This document shows positions 6,869 through 14,550 of a stretch of DNA of 39,263 nt, piece after piece. The position numbers and the translations under genes are program-made. The stretch lies in NCBI GenBank assembly GCA_963169325.1, contig CAUJEY010000039.1:1-39263 (forward strand). The letters are read 5' to 3'. The stretch's first letter is position 1. Each line of letters starts with the position of its first letter. The notes beneath the pieces are model-generated. The model was not told where the DNA came from. It worked only from the letters and a program-made list of their open reading frames with translations, and ran no database searches. Source of the DNA: Bacteroidota bacterium. GTDB lineage: Bacteria; Bacteroidota; Bacteroidia; Chitinophagales; Saprospiraceae.

Positions 6869-9133
6869 CTACTTCACCCCAAAATCCTTCCGTATCTTAT
6901 TCAAGGCGCTTCCTGCTTTCACCCATTCAATTTGCTGATCGTTATAGGTGTGGTTCACGTCGAACGTCTGCGAAGTGCCGTCCGAGTGATCCAGGCGGAT
7001 TTGCAGCGGCTTGCCGGGTGCGAATTTGTCGAAGCCCAAGATACTCACTTTGTCGTCCTGCCGGATTTTGTCGTAGTCGGCCGGGTTGGCGAACGTGAGG
7101 GCCAGCATACCCTGTTTTTTCAGGTTGGTCTGGTGGATGCGGGCGAAGGATTTCACCACCACGGCTTTCACGCCGAGGTAACGCGGTTCCATCGCAGCGT
7201 GTTCGCGGCTGGAGCCTTCGCCGAGGTTTTCCTCGCCGAAAATGATGGTGCCGATGCCTTTTTTCTGGTAAACGCGCGCCGAAGCGGGCACTTCCATGTA
7301 TTGACCATTTTCCAGGTTCAGCACTTTATTGCGCTCGTCGTTGAACGCGTTGGTGGCGCCGATGTAGCAGTTGTTGGAAATATTCTCCAGGTGGCCGCGA
7401 TACTTGAGCCAGGGGCCGGCCATCGAAATATGGTCGGTGGTACATTTGCCTTTGGCCTTGATCAGAACGCGCATGTTTTGCAGTTCGCCGTTGTCGATCG
7501 GGGTAAACGGCTTGAGCAGTTGCAGGCGCTCCGATTTTTTATCCACCAAAATTTTCACGCCGCCTTTGGCCGGTGCGATATAGCCGGCGTCTTCCACGGC
7601 AAAGCCGTTTTTAGGCAGTTCGATACCTTTTGGCGGGTCGAGTTTTACGGCTACGCCTTTCCGGTTGATGAGTGTGCTGCGTTTCGGGTTGAAACTCAGG
7701 TCGCCGGCGATAGCGAAAGCGGTTACGATCTCCGGCGAAGCCACGAACGCATGGGTGTTCGGGTTGCCGTCGTTGCGACCGGTGAAGTTGCGGTTGAAGG
7801 AGGTCATGATCGAGTTCGCCCGGTTCTTGTCGTCGATATGACGGCTCCACTGACCAATGCAGGGGCCGCAGGCGTTGGCCAGCACCACGCCGCCGATTTG
7901 TTCGAAATCTTTCAGCAGACCGTCGCGTTCGGCGGTAAAGCGGATGAGCTCAGAGCCCGGCGTGATGGTGAATTCGGCCTGCACCTCCAGGTCCTTCTCT
8001 TTCGCCTGACGGGCAATGGAGGCGGCGCGGGTAAGGTCTTCGTAGGAGGAGTTGGTGCAGGAGCCGATGAGGCCGACTTCGAGTTTGACCGGGTATTTGT
8101 TCTTTTTCACAGCTGCCGCAAATTTGGAAAGCGGCCAGGCGAGGTCCGGCGTGAAGGGGCCGTTGATATGCGGTTCGAGTTTCGACAGGTCGATTTCGAT
8201 CACCTGGTCGAAGTATTTTTCCGGGTTGGCGTAGCACTCGGCATCGCCGGTGAGGTAGTCGGCCACTTTGTTGCACATGGCCGCCACTTTGTTGCGGCCG
8301 GTGGCCTTCAGGTAGCGGGCCATACTTTTGTCGTAGCCGAAGGTAGAGGTAGTGGCTCCGATTTCGGCGCCCATGTTGCAGATGGTGCCTTTGCCGGTAG
8401 CGCTCATGCTCTGGGCGCCGGGGCCGAAGTATTCCACGATAGCGCCGGTGCCGCCTTTTACAGTCAGGATGCCGGCTACGGCGAGGATCACGTCTTTGGG
8501 CGAGGTCCAGCCGCGCAGTTTGCCGGTGAGTTTCACGCCGATCAGTTTGGGCATTTGCAGTTCCCAACCCATGCCGCTCATAGCGTCTACGGCGTCGGCG
8601 CCGCCTACGCCGATGGCCACCATGCCTGCGCCGCCGGCGTTCACCGTGTGCGAGTCGGTACCGATCATCATGCCGCCGGGGAAGGCGTAGTTTTCGAGTA
8701 CGATCTGGTGGATGATACCGGCGCCGGGTTTCCAGAAGCCGATACCGTATTTCTGGCTCACGGAGGAAAGGAAATCGAATACTTCGCGGTTTTTATCGAG
8801 GGCCACCTCCATGTCTTTTTCTGCTCCAATCTGGGCCGTGATGAGGTGGTCGCAATGTACGGTGCTGGGTACGGCTACTTTTTTACGGCCGCAGGTCATA
8901 AACTGGAGCAGCGCCATTTGGGCTGTGGCGTCTTGCATGGCCACGCGGTCTACCTGGAAAAATACATAGTCGGACCCGCGTTTATACTCCTGCAAGGGGC
9001 TGTCTTCATGCAGGTGGGCATAGAGAATTTTTTCGGAAAGGGTGAGGGGGCGCTTCAGTTTTGCCTTGGCGGCATCCACGCGGGCGGGGTAGTTTTTGTA
9101 AAACTCCCGGATCATTTTTAGGTCGAAAATCAT
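6869..9133 (-). CDS. acnA: Aconitate hydratase, mitochondrial-like type
   Basis: A 754-residue enzyme that interconverts citrate and isocitrate via cis-aconitate in the TCA cycle, in the cytoplasm. The three cysteines that hold the [4Fe-4S] cluster are visible: Cys359 in GSCTNSS, and Cys422 and Cys425 in [11 protein letters not shown]. Other landmarks are [11 protein letters not shown] (residues 158-168), [17 protein letters not shown] and, in the swivel domain, [20 protein letters not shown]. Length and motifs match the mitochondrial-like aconitase known from Bacteroides rather than the ~890-residue AcnA or AcnB of E. coli. The ATG at 9133 fits the family N-terminus. A -7 box at 9231-9238 implies a ~90-base leader that contains a heptamer array (9143-9170). 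It looks intact and monocistronic. Confidence 0.96.
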   Translation of the reverse strand: MIFDLKMIREFYKNYPARVDAAKAKLKRPLTLSEKILYAHLHEDSPLQEYKRGSDYVFFQVDRVAMQDATAQMALLQFMTCGRKKVAVPSTVHCDHLITAQIGAEKDMEVALDKNREVFDFLSSVSQKYGIGFWKPGAGIIHQIVLENYAFPGGMMIGTDSHTVNAGGAGMVAIGVGGADAVDAMSGMGWELQMPKLIGVKLTGKLRGWTSPKDVILAVAGILTVKGGTGAIVEYFGPGAQSMSATGKGTICNMGAEIGATTSTFGYDKSMARYLKATGRNKVAAMCNKVADYLTGDAECYANPEKYFDQVIEIDLSKLEPHINGPFTPDLAWPLSKFAAAVKKNKYPVKLEVGLIGSCTNSSYEDLTRAASIARQAKEKDLEVQAEFTITPGSELIRFTAERDGLLKDFEQIGGVVLANACGPCIGQWSRHIDDKNRANSIMTSFNRNFTGRNDGNPNTHAFVASPEIVTAFAIAGDLSFNPKRSTLINRKGVAVKLDPPKGIELPKNGFAVEDAGYIAPAKGGVKILVDKKSERLQLLKPFTPIDNGELQNMRVLIKAKGKCTTDHISMAGPWLKYRGHLENISNNCYIGATNAFNDERNKVLNLENGQYMEVPASARVYQKKGIGTIIFGEENLGEGSSREHAAMEPRYLGVKAVVVKSFARIHQTNLKKQGMLALTFANPADYDKIRQDDKVSILGFDKFAPGKPLQIRLDHSDGTSQTFDVNHTYNDQQIEWVKAGSALNKIRKDFGVK

Positions 9134-9142
9134 GTTCTTGAA

Positions 9143-9170
9143 ACGGTAGACGGTTGACGGTAGACGGTTG
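9143..9170. repeat. 7-bp tandem array (ACGGTAG/ACGGTTG) in the acnA leader
   Basis: Four heptamers on the plus strand alternate ACGGTAG, ACGGTTG, ACGGTAG, ACGGTTG, followed by a decayed ACGGGTT. The array starts 9 bases upstream of the acnA ATG and lies between the predicted promoter and the start codon, so it should be transcribed in the leader. The unit differs by one base from the ACGGTGG array at 1-117. Confidence 0.92.
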
Positions 9171-9230
9171 ACGGGTTTGTTGGAGTGGCGGAACGTTTTT
9201 AATCGGCCGATTTGGGCCTTAAAACGGGCG

Positions 9231-9238
9231 CAAAGGTA
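9231..9238 (-). promoter_or_regulatory. Bacteroidota-type -7 box for acnA
   Basis: The minus strand reads TACCTTTG, a full match to TAnnTTTG, about 98 bases upstream of the acnA start. I see no good -33 TTTG at 19-21 bases. It predicts a leader of about 90 bases. Confidence 0.55.
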
Positions 9239-9326
9239 TTTATTTGCTTAATAAATTCAGAACCGGGAAGAACCTAAAAAGTTGTGTTTTGTATTGAAAT
9301 GGAGGATTCCGGCATCATTTCCTGCC

Positions 9327-9950
9327 TCAAGGCGTCGGCTTCCCGTATTTCAAATGCACCACTTCTGCCCTTCCTTTTTCAAACACCGTTACCACGTAAA
9401 TATTGTCGTACTGGCTGTCGGGCATTTGCGGGTACGCATTGGTACCGGTGAGCAGATTGAGTAGTGCGGGCGCCGTATTCGAATGCCCAAGCACCAGCAC
9501 GGCGCCGCCTTTGTGGCTCGACAGTACCGTATTTATCAGGGGGTTCTGATTCGCAGGATCATAAATCTGGACAGTTAACCCCTTGTCGGTAGCGGTAGGC
9601 TGTGCCGTTTGGCGAGTGCGATTGTAATTGCTGGAATACACGGCGCCGATCTGTACGTTTTTTAGCGCCCGAAGCAGTTCATCAGCCCGCAGCAGGCCGT
9701 CGGCGCTTAGTGCGGGATCGGAACCGATACCGGTGGTTTCGGCATGGCGCAGCACGATAAAGGTGGTTGCCGTATCGCGGATAAACTGCGTCAGCGTGAG
9801 GGTGTCGGTTACGTGTTGAATGACCGTATCGTATTGCGTGACGATGAGTGTATCCGTTTTGATGATCGTTTCGGTAATGATTTTGGGCTCTTTTTCACAA
9901 CTGACCAAAACTGAGGCAAAGGCCAGGAACAGGAAAATGATTTGTCTCAT
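9327..9950 (-). CDS. Histidine-phosphatase-family lipoprotein
   Basis: A 207-residue lipoprotein. Residues 1-17 are a signal sequence and Cys18 the lipidation site (VLVSC). A Thr/Asp/Ile-rich linker (~24-62, with repeated DT pairs) leads to a histidine phosphatase (phosphoglycerate mutase-like) domain. The catalytic core is visible: Arg68-His69 in IVLRHAETTG (the nucleophile motif), Arg111 in SSNYNRTRQTA, and the second His156 in LVLGHSNTAP. It is therefore probably an active phosphatase anchored in a membrane; the substrate is unknown. The start at 9950 gives the lipoprotein signal; the longer frame is unsupported. The domain is short, missing much of the helical insert of larger family members. 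Confidence 0.88.
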   Translation of the reverse strand: MRQIIFLFLAFASVLVSCEKEPKIITETIIKTDTLIVTQYDTVIQHVTDTLTLTQFIRDTATTFIVLRHAETTGIGSDPALSADGLLRADELLRALKNVQIGAVYSSNYNRTRQTAQPTATDKGLTVQIYDPANQNPLINTVLSSHKGGAVLVLGHSNTAPALLNLLTGTNAYPQMPDSQYDNIYVVTVFEKGRAEVVHLKYGKPTP

Positions 9951-10006
9951 GTTAATTGTATTGTTGGTGTGTTTGAGCCTGTAAAGTACGCGTTTAAATT
10001 GCAAAT

Positions 10007-10035
10007 GGGGTTGCGCCAAAAGGTGGCACAACCCC
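10007..10035. repeat. Imperfect stem-loop between two minus-strand genes
   Basis: GGGGTTGCGCC-AAAA-GGTGGCACAACCCC forms a stem with one mismatch and lies 13 bases beyond the stop of the serine hydrolase gene (10048). No T-tract follows on the minus strand, so terminator function is uncertain. It may stabilise the mRNA end. Confidence 0.45.
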
Positions 10036-10047
10036 GGAGTATAAAAA

Positions 10048-11478
10048 TCACGGTTTTGTTCTAATTAGTTTTTTCACGCCGGCGCTTGTTCCATTCACCG
10101 TTACGGATAAAAAATAAACACCCGGTGGAAGCGAGCCGGCTTCCGGCAACGTAAGTCTGAACGAGCCGTCCGCAGTATCGTTCAGGGTCCAGGAGGCAAC
10201 TGTTTGACCGGCAGCATTTGTCAAAGTGGATTTGATTACACCCAAAATACCTGTATATGGGACAGTCACGGTAATGAATTCGTCAAAAGGATTCGGAGCA
10301 ACAAGCATTTCCTCCGGCAGCGTCACGGTCGCCTGGTCGCTGTTGGTTAGCATGGATTCGCAATCGAGGTAGACCTGAAGCAATGCCGCTACCGTGGTTG
10401 CCAGCGACCAGGAGTTGATCTTACCATCATTGCTATGCACAGCGATACTGATGTCTTTTTCAGGAAAATAAAAGACGCTGGAGGAATAGGAAATATCGCC
10501 GCCGTGGCCGTAGCCTTTGATTCCCAGGTAGTTGCGTTCCATAAGTCCGAGGCCGTATTTCGTACCGCCCGGCATACCGGTATTTACGGTGGTAGTAGCC
10601 TGCGCCCAGGTGCCGGGCAGACACAGACTGCCGCTGCCGAAGCGCCGAACCCAACGGGCCATGTCCGAGGGTCGGGCGAAATAGGAGCCGGCAGGCGCTG
10701 CGGCGCTGAAAAAAGAATTCCAGGTGCTGAAAAAATTATGTGCATCGTCCTGTACGCCGTCGCCGTTTAAATCGGTCCAGAGGTGTGCCACCTGTGCCGG
10801 CAAAGGTTCAAAAGGCGGCATGGCGAAACCGTCGAGTTGAAACGGGTTTAAAAAACGCGAACGGATTTCCTCGTGAAAAGGTTTGCCGGTTGTGGCTTCT
10901 ATAATCATACCCAATAGTATATAGTTCGTGTTCGAATACCCCCAGGAGGTGCCGGGTGAAAAAACCGGCGGGTTAATAAAGGTAGTAATGGCTTCCTGAA
11001 GCGTCCACACCTTGTTTTTGTTCTGGAGTAAAGTCGGTTGAAACACGGGATTTGCCACCACATCGTACAACCCGCTGCGATGTTGCAGCAACTGGCGAAT
11101 GGTAATATTGGGATTGATATACTGAAAAGAAGGCAGCCATTGGTGCAAGCTGTCATCGAGGCTCAAAACTGCCTCGTCGGCTAATTGGAGCACGCAGGCG
11201 GCGGTCAGCATTTTGGCGGTACTGCCTACGGCAAAGGCATGTTCTGTACGCAGGCTGTCTGTGGGAACGAGCGAAGAAATACCGCGAGCGCCGGCCCAAA
11301 CGGCATCATTGGGCAATTGAACGGCAGCAGACAAACCTTTGACCTGAAGCACCGTTCGCATACTGTCGAGCGTATGTTGCAGCAGGGCGGCCAGTTTGGG
11401 GTCAACGGTTTGGGCGGGCATAGGGAAGGCCAGGGCCAGGGCAACCGGCAGGATAAGTAAAAATCGAAGCAGGGACAT
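10048..11478 (-). CDS. Serine hydrolase (beta-lactamase/class C family) with T9SS sorting domain
   Basis: A 476-residue exported protein. Signal peptide 1-23 (cleavage after PAQ). Residues ~28-370 form a serine beta-lactamase-like hydrolase domain (PBP/class C fold): catalytic SxxK as S86-T-A-K89, the YxN motif as Y181-S-N183, and HGG at 325-327 in place of the KTG box. Such enzymes are D-alanyl peptidases, esterases or related hydrolases; the substrate cannot be told. A DLNGDGVQDD segment (~236-245) resembles a calcium-binding loop. Residues ~390-476 are a type IX sorting domain (VAPNPFDEF ... PPGVYFLSVTVNG ... VKKLIRTKP), so the enzyme is expected on the cell surface or secreted. The start codon lies 2 bases from an 8-bp tandem array, and an AraC-type regulator is divergently transcribed upstream. 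Confidence 0.9.
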   Translation of the reverse strand: MSLLRFLLILPVALALAFPMPAQTVDPKLAALLQHTLDSMRTVLQVKGLSAAVQLPNDAVWAGARGISSLVPTDSLRTEHAFAVGSTAKMLTAACVLQLADEAVLSLDDSLHQWLPSFQYINPNITIRQLLQHRSGLYDVVANPVFQPTLLQNKNKVWTLQEAITTFINPPVFSPGTSWGYSNTNYILLGMIIEATTGKPFHEEIRSRFLNPFQLDGFAMPPFEPLPAQVAHLWTDLNGDGVQDDAHNFFSTWNSFFSAAAPAGSYFARPSDMARWVRRFGSGSLCLPGTWAQATTTVNTGMPGGTKYGLGLMERNYLGIKGYGHGGDISYSSSVFYFPEKDISIAVHSNDGKINSWSLATTVAALLQVYLDCESMLTNSDQATVTLPEEMLVAPNPFDEFITVTVPYTGILGVIKSTLTNAAGQTVASWTLNDTADGSFRLTLPEAGSLPPGVYFLSVTVNGTSAGVKKLIRTKP

Positions 11479-11480
11479 GA

Positions 11481-11520
11481 TGTGTTTATGTGTTTATGTG
11501 TTTATGTGTTTATGTGTTTA
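11481..11520. repeat. 8-bp tandem array (TGTGTTTA)x5 at the serine hydrolase start
   Basis: Five perfect copies of TGTGTTTA (TAAACACA on the coding strand) end 2 bases before the ATG at 11478. The array fills the place where ribosomes bind. A possible -7 box with one mismatch, TATTGTTG on the minus strand at 11539-11546, would place it in the 5' leader. An 8-bp unit does not preserve spacing, so copy-number change would move the promoter relative to the start codon. Confidence 0.95.
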
Positions 11521-11692
11521 CAAGTTATGGAATGATGCAACAATAGGTTCAGGCAGCGTCGTCCGGGTCCTTAAGGTCGGCTTTTACCATTCCGTGCGCC
11601 CGATTGAACGATTTTTCCACTTGACTTTTCCAAATAGCTGCGAAAATTACACTTGCCCTTTGCGGAGCAGGGGGTTAAATCTTGCGTAGTTT

Positions 11693-12652
11693 ATGGCCGA
11701 TAGAATTGATGGAACCGTCTGGCAGGCAAACGCCGGAAAAACCGTACTGGAATGGGGCAGGCGGGAGCCCGTACCGGGCAACTGCCTGAAGTTTTCACGT
11801 ATCCGGGAAGTGGACGCGGCTTTCGATATTTCCAAAATTCAGATTTGTTTGCCGACCCTGGGCACGGAGACCTACTTTAAAGCGGGACAGTATATTGAAG
11901 TAAAAACGGGCGAGTATTTTGTGCTGAACCGGGGGCAGGAAGCCCGCGCGGCAATACGGCGCCCAACTCCCGTGGAGGGTTTCTGTATTTTCCTTACCGA
12001 AGAAACACTTGCCGAAGTTTATGCCGCGGCAAACACTTCCACCGACCGGTTGCTGGACATGCCGGACTCAAAACCCAGGCAACACTTTGAATTTTTGGAA
12101 AAAAACTTCTCCCTTCGGGAAAACGTTTTGGGCGCCTGTTTGCAAAACGTAAAACAGCAGCTGTGTATGCCCGGAAAAGACAAATTAATGGACTGGGATC
12201 GTTTCTACTTCAACCTGGCCGAATCGCTGCTGGATACCAAAAAATTGATTAACCACCAGTTAGAGACTATTCCCGCCGCCAAATTTGCCACCCGGCAAGA
12301 AATTTTCCGGCGCATCAGCCAGGCACGCAACTACATTCTGGAACAGTATGCGCAACCGCTGGCGTTGGAAGAAATAGCCCGCGTGGCGCATTTTTCAGCG
12401 TACCACACGGCCCGTTTGTATCACGCGGTGTATGGCATTACCCCGCATCAACATATTTTGCAGTTGCGTATTCAGCGGGCGATGGAATTGCTACGCCAAA
12501 ACATCAGCCCGACCGAGGCGGCTTACCTGTTGTCTTTTTCCGACCGGCGGGCTTTTGCAAAAGTATTTAAAAAAATAACCGGCGTGTCGCCGGCACATTT
12601 TCAACAATCCAGCCCCTCTGCTCCCGTTCCGATGCGTATTTTTCGGGCATGA
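11693..12652 (+). CDS. AraC-family transcriptional regulator
   Basis: A 319-residue cytoplasmic DNA-binding protein. The C-terminal ~100 residues (about 205-303) are an AraC-type double helix-turn-helix: ISQARNYILEQYAQPLALEEIARVAHFS (in part), then YGITPHQHILQLRIQRAMELL and the second helix pair ending FSDRRAFAKVFKKITGVSP. The N-terminal ~190 residues probably form a cupin-like sensor domain, with an unknown ligand. The start at 11693 is the first ATG of the frame. It is divergent from the T9SS serine hydrolase gene, 214 bases apart, which suggests but does not prove that it controls that gene. The first 35 residues show no membrane segment. Confidence 0.9.
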   Translation: MADRIDGTVWQANAGKTVLEWGRREPVPGNCLKFSRIREVDAAFDISKIQICLPTLGTETYFKAGQYIEVKTGEYFVLNRGQEARAAIRRPTPVEGFCIFLTEETLAEVYAAANTSTDRLLDMPDSKPRQHFEFLEKNFSLRENVLGACLQNVKQQLCMPGKDKLMDWDRFYFNLAESLLDTKKLINHQLETIPAAKFATRQEIFRRISQARNYILEQYAQPLALEEIARVAHFSAYHTARLYHAVYGITPHQHILQLRIQRAMELLRQNISPTEAAYLLSFSDRRAFAKVFKKITGVSPAHFQQSSPSAPVPMRIFRA

Positions 12653-12885
12653 TCCGTATTATCAGGTCTGTAGTGGGCGCCAGTACGCCTGCTGCGCATT
12701 GCCAAACTGCAAGGAGGCAATACGGCCAAACGAAAAACCTCTGCCTGCCGGTTTGTATCTTTATCGGGCGCAAACGTCCGACGGGCAGTTATTGGCGGCA
12801 GGAAAACTGTTGTTGAACTGATTTTATGCAACGTCGCCAACCGGGTGCGGTCTTTGCTGCCAGTTCATCACCAAATATTTTATTT

Positions 12886-14289
12886 ATGAAAAATATTTCC
12901 GCACAAAAATTGGGTTTATTTGCCCTGCTCCTGTTTTTTTACTGTGTAAACCTCTCCGCTCAAAAGCAGGATGAGGTGGTTATAATTAACAAAATCGTCA
13001 GTGAAGACCGCACAATTGCCAAAAGTCCCCGGCCTATTTTGGGCATTTACACGGATGAACTGGCCGAAGTACAGGGAATTAAAATCAAGCGCATTATTGC
13101 CGGCAAAGGCGCCGAACAGGCCGGCTTGCAGGACGGAGATGTCATTACCGTCATCAACGGGCAAACCGTTGCGTTAACCGGCGATCTTCATGCCGTACTC
13201 GCCAACCGGGCGCCGGGCGACAAAGTGAACGTGCAGTACTTGCGCGACGGAAAAGATAACCTGACCGTCATCGAGCTGAGCGCCGCGACCGACAACTTTG
13301 AGTGGAAAGAAGAAAAATATCAACGCGACCCTTGCAAAGTTTTTATCGGCGTGGGTACCAGCAGCGTATCCGGAGGCCTGAAGGTGGATTACACGGTGGA
13401 TAATACGCCTGCCACGGAATCGGGTATACAGGCCGGCGATGTTCTACTGGCCCTCGACGGCGTTCCGCTGAGCACCCAAACCGAATTAGTGTACGAACGC
13501 AATAAACACCAGCCGGGCGATGCGTTCACGATGACCATTCTGCGCGATGGCCGCGAAATGAAAATTGACGCCCGTTTTAAGGAATGCAGCGAGGAGGAAA
13601 AGACGGAAGCCCGTTTAATGGTTTACCGTTCGCATGCCCGCACCTTCAGCCATACGGTGGAACGCGACCCCTGCGCTGTATTCATTGGCGTTTATACCAG
13701 CGACAGGGCTTTGGACGGCCAGGGCGTGCGCATTTCGGGCGTCATCGACAATACGCCGGCCCAGGAAAGCAGTCTGCAACCAGGCGACGTCATACTGGCT
13801 TTGGATGGCCGGCCGGTCAATACCCAGCGAGAATTGCTTGCCGAACGCAACAAGCATCAGCCAGGCGACCTGTTCCGCCTGACTGTCGTCCGCGAGGGCG
13901 CTCGCCTGGACATCGACGCGATCTTTAAGTCCTGCCAGAAAGAATCTGATAACAAAGTTGCCGTAAAAGAAACGGTCCAAATGAATACGGAAGAAACCCC
14001 GATCCCGGATCGGGAAGATGCCGCGCTCCGGCTGGAATCGCTCGAACTTTACCCCAATCCGACTTTCGGCCCGGTAAATGTACAGTTTGAAGGCGATGCC
14101 GTGCCGACTGTCGTGCGTATTACGGACATGTCGGGGAGAGCGGTGTACACCAACGAACTTCCCCAGTTCGGCGGCTTTTTCAGCGAACAAATCAACCTTT
14201 TTGGCAAAACACCGGGCAATTACGTGCTGACGGTGCAACAAGGCGATAAAATTCTGACCAAACCTGTTGTCCTGATGCCGAGGGCGTAA
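12886..14289 (+). CDS. Exported triple-PDZ protein with T9SS sorting domain
   Basis: A 467-residue exported protein. Signal peptide 1-26 (cleavage after LSAQ). Three PDZ domains follow: residues ~49-131, 150-231 and 263-347, each with the ligand-loop/core pattern (A)GxQxGDVIxxxxG. PDZ2 and PDZ3 are close copies, sharing ERNKHQPGD and each opening with DPC-x-VFIGV and closing with another Cys (150/234 and 263/350), likely disulfides. No protease triad or other catalytic domain is present, so it is a PDZ-only binding protein, unlike DegP or CtpA. Residues ~385-467 are a type IX sorting domain (LELYPNPTFGPVNV ... PGNYVLTVQQGDK), so it should be surface-bound or secreted. The start at 12886 is set by the signal peptide. 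Its peptide ligand is unknown. Confidence 0.9.
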   Translation: MKNISAQKLGLFALLLFFYCVNLSAQKQDEVVIINKIVSEDRTIAKSPRPILGIYTDELAEVQGIKIKRIIAGKGAEQAGLQDGDVITVINGQTVALTGDLHAVLANRAPGDKVNVQYLRDGKDNLTVIELSAATDNFEWKEEKYQRDPCKVFIGVGTSSVSGGLKVDYTVDNTPATESGIQAGDVLLALDGVPLSTQTELVYERNKHQPGDAFTMTILRDGREMKIDARFKECSEEEKTEARLMVYRSHARTFSHTVERDPCAVFIGVYTSDRALDGQGVRISGVIDNTPAQESSLQPGDVILALDGRPVNTQRELLAERNKHQPGDLFRLTVVREGARLDIDAIFKSCQKESDNKVAVKETVQMNTEETPIPDREDAALRLESLELYPNPTFGPVNVQFEGDAVPTVVRITDMSGRAVYTNELPQFGGFFSEQINLFGKTPGNYVLTVQQGDKILTKPVVLMPRA

Positions 14290-14304
14290 GTGAATTTTCG
14301 GGCT

Positions 14305-14360
14305 GGTTCAACCCTGCCCCGCCCCTCGCCTAAAAGGGAGGGTCGGGGTGGGGTTGAACC
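14305..14360. repeat. GC-rich palindromic element (56 bp), intergenic
   Basis: Outer arms GGTTCAACCC (14305-14314) and GGGTTGAACC (14351-14360) are perfect inverted repeats. The inner part is C-rich on one side and G-rich on the other around a TAAAA turn, so the whole folds into a long hairpin. It lies 15 bases after the PDZ gene and may act as a transcript end, but no T-tract follows. It shares the blocks AACCCCACCCC, GACCC and CCCTCCCTTTTAGG (minus strand) with the element inside uvrA at 34163-34276. Confidence 0.85.
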
Positions 14361-14522
14361 AAGCACCGGAACATGAAATCGCTGCAAATAAAAACTCCCG
14401 GCACGATCATTCAGCCCCTGCATTACAGCGCCAAAAAATCCCCCACCCCTGCTCACCCCCCCCTTTTTTTGGCAAAATCCCGACGAAAACACACCCCATT
14501 TTTTCATGTTCCTGCGACGGCC

Positions 14523-14530
14523 TATCTTTG
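14523..14530 (+). promoter_or_regulatory. Bacteroidota-type -7 box for the 941-aa gene
   Basis: TATCTTTG matches TAnnTTTG in full and lies 20 bases before the ATG at 14551. This excludes the longer frame starting at 14506. The -33 region is T-rich without a clear TTTG. Confidence 0.6.
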
Positions 14531-14550
14531 GAATTCAAAATCTCCGTTGC

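Noticed and set aside
6932-9121. A 729-codon plus-strand frame antisense to acnA
   Set aside because: It mirrors the conserved aconitase gene, which has intact catalytic motifs. The long antisense frame is a by-product of its GC-rich codon use, and its protein has no recognisable motif.
10007-10035. Stem-loop after the serine hydrolase as a rho-independent terminator
   Set aside because: Lacks a T-tract and has a mismatch; kept only as a stem-loop feature.
12653-12885. Possible terminator (ATTGCC...GGCAAT) and TATCTTTA box between the AraC and PDZ genes
   Set aside because: The stem is only 6 bp with no T-tract and the box deviates from consensus, so neither is claimed.
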